Shown here: in pieces, positions 1 through 5,086 of the stretch
Position numbering within the stretch: position 1 is the first letter of the stretch
Layout: each line of letters starts with the position of its first letter
NCBI GenBank assembly: GCA_030606525.1
Contig: JAUWGG010000083.1
Span: 1-5,086 of the forward strand
Direction of reading: 5' to 3'
Length of the DNA stretch: 5,086 nucleotides
From: Methanobacteriota archaeon
GTDB taxonomy: Archaea > Thermoplasmatota > Thermoplasmata > JAUWGG01
Position numbers and translations under genes: made by a program
Notes under the pieces: model-generated
What the model was told of the DNA's origin: nothing
What the model saw: only the letters and a program-made list of their open reading frames with translations
Database searches by the model: none

Positions 1-2035
1 TATAATAATATCTCTGTCCAACAACGATATCCCTATCCACCCAATTTGTTTTTGTTATTCCTTTAGCAATAAGGGTGCCTGTGGTATTGATATCAAATGA
101 CCTGTAAATATTATAAGAGATCACATCAGTTTCATCTGGAGGATACCAGTCGAGATATATGCATTTATCTTTTACCTTAGCACTCAATCCTATTGGCGCT
201 CCTGGCGGGGTTGTATCTATGGGTACTGCACCAACAGCTAATGATCTCTGCGATTCTGTTATGATTGAGTATATTATACCATTCAAATTCACATCAATTC
301 TGATAGAAGTGGAAATTGTGTAATAATAAGTCACACCATCTATCAAATTATCATCGATATAATTTTGAACATTGTCTGAAGTTTTTACTATTAAATCATA
401 GGTCATATCATCAATACTTCTATATAATGTATAACAAAAGATGTTTCCAGCGCTCAAATTCCAACTAATATTCAATGCATTTCCTATTGGTATTGGTACC
501 ACAGTCAGATCTGTCGGTGGAACTGGTATTGCATGAGGAATGCCGCTCACCGCTTTTGATTCTGGACTTTGATTAGGAACTTCATCAATTGCTGAGATTT
601 TGTAGTAATACATTATTTCGTTGGTTAAACCCATATCTGTGTAAGTGTTATCAGTTGAGACTTCTGCAACTAAGTCGTACAGAGCATTGTCTGTACTCCT
701 ATATATTCTGTAGCCAGCAATATCCTCTTCTGTATTTTTTATCCATATCAAATTTAGTTCACCGTCTACACCTGCGCTATTAACAGTTAAGCCAATAGGT
801 GTTAACGGAGGTGTTGTATCTTGAGGATATGCCCCGATAATCGCCGATGGAGGGGGAATATGCAGAACTTCATCGATACCAATCACATAGTAGTAATACA
901 TGACCCCGTCCATGAGACCTGTATCAACATATGTTGTATTCATGCCAGATACATTTAATACAAAATTAAAGTTTACACCATCTGTACTTCTATAAATCGA
1001 GTAATTGACTATATCCCTATCTCCTTCATTCCAACTGACAATAAGTGTATTGCCAGAGGGATGAGGTTCAACTGTCAATCCTGTTATGACCGATGGTGGA
1101 GTAGTATCCTTTGGAAAAGCAGCAACCTTCGATACATGCGGAGCCTTCGTTTCATTCTCGATATCAATAATATTTAAGGATTCATTAGGGACCTCATCGA
1201 ATGCAGTAACGATATAATAATACTTCTTACCATCAATTAAATCTATATCTTGATACCAAATTTGAGCACCAACTCTGCCAACCAATGCATATGGTCCAAA
1301 CCAGTAATACTCTGAGCGATAGATATTATAACCAGCTAAATCCTCCTCCTGATTAGCATCCCAGGATATATTGATGGCATTTCCTGTGGGTACGACCATT
1401 GCACCCAAACCCGTAGGTGCATTTGGTGGCGTTGTGTCCTGTGGGATGCCGCTCATAGGTCCCACATATCCTGATTCATTGGGGACTTCATCCAGTGCTG
1501 TAAGTTTATAGAAATATTCTACACCGTCTGTTAGATTAGCATCTTCATAAACCATGCCTTTTATGCTTTCAACATTGATTTTTTTGTATGTCCCTTCATA
1601 ACTTGTCGATCTGTATAAGTTATAGCCGCATACATCAGGATCTGGGGGTGTCTGTTCCTCCCAACTCCACATAAGGAAAAGCGCATTACCAACAAGCACT
1701 TCTTCCACCCTCAACTCAAGATCTGCTACATTCGGTGCTTTCTTATCTCGTGGATATGCTGCTTTGATGTCACTTGGGGGAGATTCGTTTGGAATCTTAT
1801 CACAAGCTGTAATGTAATAGTAATATATTTCTCCATCTACGAGACCGCCGTCTGTGTACATTGTATCATTGACCTTGGGTTCTTTCAGTAGTTTCGTGAA
1901 AGTCTCACCATCTACACTCCTATAGATCCGGTAATGATTAAAATCCTCCTCTTCATTTCGATTCCAAGTTAAAGTCAAAGCATTACCTTTAGCTACTTGA
2001 TCGATATCCAATCCTGTTGGTGGATCTGGAGGGAT
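1..2035 (-). repeat. Array of seven fibronectin type III domains (F1-F7, last one cut)
   Basis: In coding order the domains are F1 residues 641-741 (2035-1733), F2 742-844 (1732-1424), F3 845-954 (1423-1094), F4 955-1050 (1093-806), F5 1051-1147 (805-515), F6 1148-1251 (514-203) and F7 1252-1318 (202-2, truncated). Each has a P..(P)TGL or similar start, a (G)NAL.ISW strand-B tryptophan, a central Y.(I/L)YRS strand, and a DG..YYY strand ending in A.DEVPNES. The domains are joined by DTTPP linkers. F2 has a longer loop before its YRS motif. F3 has an inserted segment with NET before its DTTPP. F6 lacks DEVPNES and has a substitute stretch instead. FN3 domains in archaeal surface proteins usually act as spacers or as protein- or sugar-binding modules. 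Which applies here is not visible. Confidence 0.9.
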
Positions 2036-3955
2036 AACATCACCAATTATTACCTGAAAAGTAGCATTTTCACTAGCGCGAGGTGTAACACCATCATCTA
2101 GATAACCAATAACAGTCCAAGCACCATCATCATCACCCTCAACGGTATAATTTCCCTTATAGATGCCTGTGCCTGGTGCTGTCTCGTTCATTGGCTGCTC
2201 AGTCGCTATCGTTCCCAAATTGAACGTTGCTGTGAGATTAGATTCCCCTACCAATGTTACATTTAATACATCTCCAATATCAAGGCTGTTCTCTGGGCTC
2301 GAATCATTTGCATTGTGCCAAATGATATCAATTTGCGGTTGGATGGTGTCAATTGGTACTGTTTCAGTAGCATTTTTACTAGCGCGAGGTGTTACACCAT
2401 CATCTAGATAACCAGTAACGGTCCAATTACCATCATCACCATCTTTAATGATATAACTCCCTTCGTAAAAAGAATCTGATGTTTCTATCATCTCCTGTTC
2501 CTGCGCATGTGATAGATTACCAATGCTGAAAGTTGCGGTTAGATGTTTGTCTCCGTACAAAAATACCAAGAGAATATCATTTGTTGTTAAGACACTCTTT
2601 TCTGCTGCCCACCATACAGAATCGATGAATGGGCTCTTGGTATCAATCACAATATCAGGTATTGCATCCTTTTTCGAAGGGTTAGTACCAGCTGTTTCAT
2701 TCTGCAGATAACCAACAACTGTCCATGAACCATCATCCCCTCCTTTTATAGTATAATTTCCTACATAAATTCCCGATATACCGGGGTCTGTCTCATTAAG
2801 CCATTGTTTTTCCGTTGTAAGCTTTTGCGCTGTCCTTAATTTCTCTATATAGAACCATGCTGTCATTCCCGGATTGCCTACTAATGTAACATTGATGGTA
2901 TCATTTGTTGTAAGAGTTGTGTTCACATCATGTATTACGTTGACTATATCGGGGGAAGGTGTATCTATAGCCACATCAGGTGTTGCATTCCTCTTATTAA
3001 TATAACTGTCATTTTCAAGATAACCAGTAACTGCCCAAGAACCATCATCTCCTTCTGCGACGATATATTCTCCCTCGTAAGTCCCTGCGGTCATCTCATT
3101 CATTATTTGACCATACGCAATAATACCGACATCAAACGTCGCTGTACAGTCTGGATCCCCAACCAATGTAATTGTTAGTGTTTCTGCTGTGCTCAGGGTT
3201 GTTGTATTTGCACTATGCCAAACAGTTTCTATCCAGGGAAGTGCAGTATCAATTGTCACGTTATATATTGCATTTTTGCTTGAACAAGGAGTAACACCAT
3301 CATCTAGATAACCGATAACGGTCCATGTACCATCATCCTCATTTTCAATAGTATAGTTTCCTTGATAGATACCAGGTATTGTTTGATTCATTGATATATT
3401 AGTCGCTATCGTTCCCAAATCAAAGGTCGCAGTTAAATTTGATTCACCCATTAAAGTAACACTTAGAACATCTTTGGCTGTTAATGTCGTTGTGTTTGCA
3501 TTATGCCAAACGTCTGTTATCTCAGGCTGTACAGTATCGATAATCACATCTGGTGCGGCATCTTTACTTGAATTGAGAGATTCTATTATCTTGAGATGAC
3601 CTGCAACTGTATGTATTCCATTTTTATCATCTTTTTGAATTGTGTAGTTACCAACATAAACCCCATCCCACCGCAAACCATCATCGTGTTTACCATCATC
3701 GTACATCTCAATGTCAATTGCAGCATCACCAAGATCAAAAGTGGCTAAACAGAATGGGTCACCAACTAATGTAACTGTCAGAACATCATTTGTAGTAAGA
3801 GGAGCAGCTGCATCATGAGTTACAGAGATTATTTTTGGTGGGGGTATTGCAACAGCTGCACTCACTCCTATTACTAGGGTTAAATTACTCATCAACAGCG
3901 TAAATATTATACCCAATGTTGAGATACTAACTCTCGATTTGATTTTATTACTCAT
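1..3955 (-). CDS. Large exported multidomain surface protein: six Ig-like repeats then at least seven FN3 domains (3' end outside window)
   Basis: Reading the minus strand from ATG at 3955-3953 gives an uninterrupted frame of 1318 codons to the left edge, so the gene is incomplete at its C-terminus. Residues 1-36 look like a signal peptide. Residues 42-640 are six tandem Ig-like beta repeats marked by WH(N/S)AN, TATFDLG, G(I/T)Y.GNYT, DDG.WTV.GYL and IDT..P. Residues 641-1318 are seven FN3 domains marked by G(L/N)..SW, Y.IYRS and DG..YYY. There are about 40 N-x-S/T sequons by my count, denser in the Ig-like part, and cysteines are few and isolated, so disulphides are unlikely to matter. No catalytic motif is visible. 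I infer an extended extracellular stalk or adhesin, probably glycosylated. The start at 3955 is preferred because GAGG lies six bases upstream, but an in-frame ATG at 3967 (adding MRKD) is possible. The gene lies 108 bases downstream of a paralogous gene in the same orientation. The anchor, if any, lies beyond the window. Confidence 0.9.
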   Translation of the reverse strand, partial: MSNKIKSRVSISTLGIIFTLLMSNLTLVIGVSAAVAIPPPKIISVTHDAAAPLTTNDVLTVTLVGDPFCLATFDLGDAAIDIEMYDDGKHDDGLRWDGVYVGNYTIQKDDKNGIHTVAGHLKIIESLNSSKDAAPDVIIDTVQPEITDVWHNANTTTLTAKDVLSVTLMGESNLTATFDLGTIATNISMNQTIPGIYQGNYTIENEDDGTWTVIGYLDDGVTPCSSKNAIYNVTIDTALPWIETVWHSANTTTLSTAETLTITLVGDPDCTATFDVGIIAYGQIMNEMTAGTYEGEYIVAEGDDGSWAVTGYLENDSYINKRNATPDVAIDTPSPDIVNVIHDVNTTLTTNDTINVTLVGNPGMTAWFYIEKLRTAQKLTTEKQWLNETDPGISGIYVGNYTIKGGDDGSWTVVGYLQNETAGTNPSKKDAIPDIVIDTKSPFIDSVWWAAEKSVLTTNDILLVFLYGDKHLTATFSIGNLSHAQEQEMIETSDSFYEGSYIIKDGDDGNWTVTGYLDDGVTPRASKNATETVPIDTIQPQIDIIWHNANDSSPENSLDIGDVLNVTLVGESNLTATFNLGTIATEQPMNETAPGTGIYKGNYTVEGDDDGAWTVIGYLDDGVTPRASENATFQVIIGDVIPPDPPTGLDIDQVAKGNALTLTWNRNEEEDFNHYRIYRSVDGETFTKLLKEPKVNDTMYTDGGLVDGEIYYYYITACDKIPNESPPSDIKAAYPRDKKAPNVADLELRVEEVLVGNALFLMWSWEEQTPPDPDVCGYNLYRSTSYEGTYKKINVESIKGMVYEDANLTDGVEYFYKLTALDEVPNESGYVGPMSGIPQDTTPPNAPTGLGAMVVPTGNAINISWDANQEEDLAGYNIYRSEYYWFGPYALVGRVGAQIWYQDIDLIDGKKYYYIVTAFDEVPNESLNIIDIENETKAPHVSKVAAFPKDTTPPSVITGLTVEPHPSGNTLIVSWNEGDRDIVNYSIYRSTDGVNFNFVLNVSGMNTTYVDTGLMDGVMYYYYVIGIDEVLHIPPPSAIIGAYPQDTTPPLTPIGLTVNSAGVDGELNLIWIKNTEEDIAGYRIYRSTDNALYDLVAEVSTDNTYTDMGLTNEIMYYYKISAIDEVPNQSPESKAVSGIPHAIPVPPTDLTVVPIPIGNALNISWNLSAGNIFCYTLYRSIDDMTYDLIVKTSDNVQNYIDDNLIDGVTYYYTISTSIRIDVNLNGIIYSIITESQRSLAVGAVPIDTTPPGAPIGLSAKVKDKCIYLDWYPPDETDVISYNIYRSFDINTTGTLIAKGITKTNWVDRDIVVGQRYYY
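2061..2120 (-). repeat. Near-identical DNA segment, copy 1 (in R6)
   Basis: This 60-base stretch matches 2367-2426 at 56 of 60 positions by direct alignment. It encodes the end of repeat R6, around the WTVIGYLDDG...RASENAT region. The match is far closer than between most other repeat pairs, which suggests recent duplication or gene conversion between R5 and R6. Related shorter stretches occur at about 3291-3325 (R2) and 4925-4965 (last repeat of the neighbouring gene). Confidence 0.85.
2201..2220 (-). repeat. Exact 20-base match to 3401-3420 (R6 versus R2)
   Basis: The 20 bases here are identical to 3401-3420, exactly 1200 bases away. Both encode LGTIAT and the flanking codon in repeats R6 and R2. 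Those repeats are not adjacent, so this points either to exchange between distant units or to descent from a shared block. Confidence 0.85.
2367..2426 (-). repeat. Near-identical DNA segment, copy 2 (in R5)
   Basis: This is the partner of 2061-2120, offset by 306 bases, which is one repeat unit. It encodes WTVTGYLDDG...RASKNAT at the end of R5. The four differences are single-base changes and the frame is kept. Confidence 0.85.
3401..3420 (-). repeat. Exact 20-base match to 2201-2220 (R2 versus R6)
   Basis: This is the partner copy, in R2. The same protein stretch, as FDIGTIAT, occurs in the neighbouring gene at 5063-5086 with more divergent codons. Confidence 0.85.
3848..3955 (-). other. 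Signal peptide of the large surface protein
   Basis: Residues 1-36 have a basic start (K4, K6, R8), a long hydrophobic core from about residue 11 to 31 and a small-residue stretch VSAAVA, after which a proline-rich IPPPK leads into the first repeat. This is the usual layout of a Sec signal peptide, with cleavage likely after A34 or A36. No lipobox cysteine is present, so a lipoprotein is unlikely. Cleavage is inferred. An uncleaved N-terminal membrane anchor would look similar. Confidence 0.75.
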
Positions 3956-3961
3956 ATCTTT

Positions 3962-3974
3962 CCTCATTAACCTC
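3962..3974 (-). promoter_or_regulatory. Two Shine-Dalgarno-like GAGG motifs that decide the start
   Basis: On the minus strand GAGG occurs at 3965-3962, six bases before ATG 3955, and at 3974-3971, three bases before the in-frame ATG at 3967. The first spacing is normal for archaeal ribosome binding and the second is short, so 3955 is the preferred start. Confidence 0.6.
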
Positions 3975-3990
3975 TTCTGTGAATTTGTTA

Positions 3991-4016
3991 CTTTCTTATT
4001 AAACTTTTTATTAAGG
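3991..4016 (-). promoter_or_regulatory. Possible archaeal BRE/TATA promoter in a tandem A/T-rich duplication
   Basis: The minus strand reads CCTTAATAAAAAG then TTTAATAAGAAAG, two adjacent near-copies. AAAAAG followed by TTTAATAA (about 4003-3996) resembles a B-recognition element plus TATA box. Transcription would then start about 25 bases on, near 3975, leaving a short leader that contains the GAGG used for ATG 3955. This is a by-eye match in AT-rich DNA. The gene could instead be co-transcribed with its upstream neighbour. Confidence 0.3.
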
Positions 4017-4028
4017 TCTTGAATGCTT

Positions 4029-4046
4029 AAGAGAAAATAAAATATA
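4029..4046 (-). terminator. T-rich tract after the upstream gene, possible archaeal terminator
   Basis: About 17 bases after the TGA the coding strand reads TATATTTTATTTTCTCTT, mostly T. Archaeal RNA polymerase commonly terminates on such tracts without a hairpin. No convincing stem-loop precedes it. Confidence 0.4.
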
Positions 4047-4063
4047 CTGTTGATTGAGTGGGC

Positions 4064-5086
4064 TCACGTTAGCTCATTGTCAATTGTCCATGTGCAATCT
4101 TCTGTCATATATATCCAGTATCCACAGCCAGCTGTCATCATATCTGTATCTGTTAAGACAGTCAGATAATAAGGCGCGATATCAGCATATCCCTCTACAC
4201 GATCGTATGGGTATCCAGCTAGAGCATCTCCGACTGTTCTATTAATGAAGGATGCATAACTCACAAGATTCCACCCCTTGTATAATTGTATATCAACCCT
4301 CTCTGGCACTTTACCTGTGACAATTAAATTATCAGATGAGGTCATTGTTATCCATAGAGCTATCTCATGGTTTATTTCGAGTAGATCATTATATCCCAAT
4401 GGTTTGTTCGGGTCATACGTCTTCCAATGGTCTTCTGTATCAAGAGGATCATACCACTGCACATCATTATAATTCCCTTCTATTGTTAGCAGCACTTTTG
4501 TTATTTCTGTATTTGATTGGACAAGTGGAATTGAGAATAACTGCTTACCACTAGGCAGATTTCTGATGAATTTACCTCCTTTTTCACTGATATTCTTATG
4601 TTCGTTAACATCTAGCACCTCAACATAGTAGAAGTAGTTATAGGGATCACCCTCACCTGCTCCTTCATCAGACCAATTGTATGTTGGGCTGCCAGTTGCC
4701 TCTATATATTCTACAGCTACGTAATCTTTATCAAACCATCCCTTTGCTCTATAAATGGTGTAATTCACGACATCATTATCTCCAAGACCGTCATCTAACG
4801 ATCGATCCCATGTTAAATTGATGTGCTGTAAAGAAGCTCCGCCTAACTCTACTTGTAGATTTTTTGATCCTTCAACATATGTATCGATGCTCACATTCTC
4901 TGTTGCATTCATACTCACTGATGGAGTTGCACCATCATCGAGATAACCAGTAACAGTCCATACACCATCATCTTCCGCTTCTACTACAGTATAATTACCT
5001 GAATAATTACCGTCATTTACTGCATCATCATTATGGGCACCATCATCGTACATTGGTATACCAGTTGCTATTGTACCTATATCAAA
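4064..5086 (-). CDS. C-terminal part of a secreted/surface protein: Ig-like repeat, FN3 domain and duplicated GWNLVS/GYWI module (5' end outside window)
   Basis: The frame is open from the right edge to TGA at 4066-4064, giving 340 residues. The ATG at 5053 is internal, since the frame continues upstream as FDIGTIATGIP, matching the repeats of the neighbouring gene. Residues 1-69 are most of one Ig-like repeat with the Asp-rich loop YDDGAHNDD...NDG, then WTVTGYLDDGATP and IDT. Residues about 70-175 are an FN3 domain (INLTW at 89-93, YTIYRA at 109-114, YFYYVEVLDVNEHKNIS at 151-167). Residues about 180-340 form two related halves: GKQLFS..VQWYD..LWITMT..TG, then GWNLVS..VEGY..GYWIYMT..WTI. I associate this ending with secreted Thermoplasmata proteins, from memory of the family. 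Its function is unknown to me, but a C-terminal cell-surface attachment or ligand-binding role is plausible. There is no C-terminal membrane helix or PGF-type sorting tail. The full protein is probably much longer, like its neighbour. Confidence 0.88.
   Translation of the reverse strand, partial: FDIGTIATGIPMYDDGAHNDDAVNDGNYSGNYTVVEAEDDGVWTVTGYLDDGATPSVSMNATENVSIDTYVEGSKNLQVELGGASLQHINLTWDRSLDDGLGDNDVVNYTIYRAKGWFDKDYVAVEYIEATGSPTYNWSDEGAGEGDPYNYFYYVEVLDVNEHKNISEKGGKFIRNLPSGKQLFSIPLVQSNTEITKVLLTIEGNYNDVQWYDPLDTEDHWKTYDPNKPLGYNDLLEINHEIALWITMTSSDNLIVTGKVPERVDIQLYKGWNLVSYASFINRTVGDALAGYPYDRVEGYADIAPYYLTVLTDTDMMTAGCGYWIYMTEDCTWTIDNELT

Larger units (their letters stand above)
2036..3832 (-). repeat. 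Six tandem Ig-like beta repeats (R1-R6) within the large surface protein
   Basis: The six units in coding order are R1 residues 42-144 (3832-3524), R2 145-240 (3523-3236), R3 241-335 (3235-2951), R4 336-442 (2950-2630), R5 443-540 (2629-2336) and R6 541-640 (2335-2036). Each opens with a V-W/I/T-H motif (VWW in R5), followed by a (T/S)..(D/E).(L/I).V.L.G strand, a TATF.(L/I/V)G strand, a G.Y.G.Y.(I/V) strand, a DDG.W(T/A)V.GYL strand and an IDT..P linker (R6 instead ends in IIGD). R1 uniquely carries an Asp/Gly-rich loop of the form YDDGKHDD...DG before its GNYTI strand. R4 carries a charged insertion of roughly ten residues there. The pattern resembles the Ig-like beta domains of archaeal and bacterial surface proteins that carry a DDG..GD..DG.Y loop. 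I cannot assign an exact family by eye. Confidence 0.85.
3956..4063. other. Intergenic gap between the two paralogous genes
   Basis: These 108 AT-rich bases hold the T-rich tract, the tandem A/T element and the GAGG motifs listed separately. No RNA gene or strong hairpin is visible. In the frame shared by both genes the gap has no stop codon apart from the TGA that ends the upstream gene. Confidence 0.8.

Noticed and set aside
2085..2140. Repeated CATC/ACCATCATC strings, also near 2430, 2730, 3040, 3330, 3680, 4930 and 5035, resembling a microsatellite or CRISPR-like repeat
   Set aside because: They are the reverse complement of GAT-GAT-GGT codons for the conserved DDG motif. Spacing follows the protein repeat, and there are no constant repeats with unique spacers.
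2163..2411. Open frame of 82 codons on the plus strand
   Set aside because: It lies opposite the clear Ig-like repeat coding frame, has no recognisable motif and has no ribosome-binding site of note. The same applies to plus-strand frames at 589-783, 2523-2711, 2930-3178, 4054-4245, 4278-4472 and 4336-4554.
4028..4033. Short palindrome CTTAAG in the gap as an operator
   Set aside because: Six bases of palindrome in AT-rich DNA is expected by chance, and the flanks do not extend the symmetry.
4064..4066. TGA as a recoded sense codon joining both genes
   Set aside because: The upstream product ends in a complete module and the downstream product starts with a signal peptide behind good GAGG motifs. 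No selenocysteine-type context or hairpin is seen.
5051..5053. ATG at 5053 as the true start of the right-hand gene
   Set aside because: The frame continues to the window edge and the residues before it (FDIGTIATGIP) match the core strand of the repeat, so the ATG is internal.

Overview
The window holds parts of two long genes, both on the minus strand and both running off an edge. Together they cover all but about 108 bases. Neither encodes an enzyme, and I see no RNA gene, mobile element or CRISPR array. The likely source is an archaeon of the Thermoplasmatota type, perhaps an uncultured sediment or marine lineage. I base this on the C-terminal module of the right-hand gene (paired GWNLVS-like and GYWI-like motifs), which I associate with secreted Thermoplasmata proteins, on the many N-glycosylation sequons, and on the moderately AT-rich DNA. 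No ribosomal or housekeeping gene is present to confirm it.

Right side (4064-5086, minus): the last 340 residues of a surface or secreted protein. It contains most of one Ig-like beta repeat, one fibronectin type III (FN3) domain, and a C-terminal module made of two related halves. It ends in TGA.

Gap (3956-4063): a T-rich tract suited to archaeal termination, a duplicated A/T-rich element that could be a TATA/BRE promoter, and two GAGG ribosome-binding motifs.

Left side (1-3955, minus): the first 1318 residues of a very large exported protein. After a signal peptide come six tandem Ig-like repeats of about 95-107 residues, then at least seven FN3 domains, the last one cut by the window edge. 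I read this frame from the start codon to the edge and found no stop or frameshift.

The two genes share the same Ig-like repeat and the Ig-to-FN3 order, so they look like tandem paralogues. The simplest reading is a locus for glycosylated, extended cell-surface or adhesion proteins. The ligand and the anchoring mechanism cannot be read from this window.
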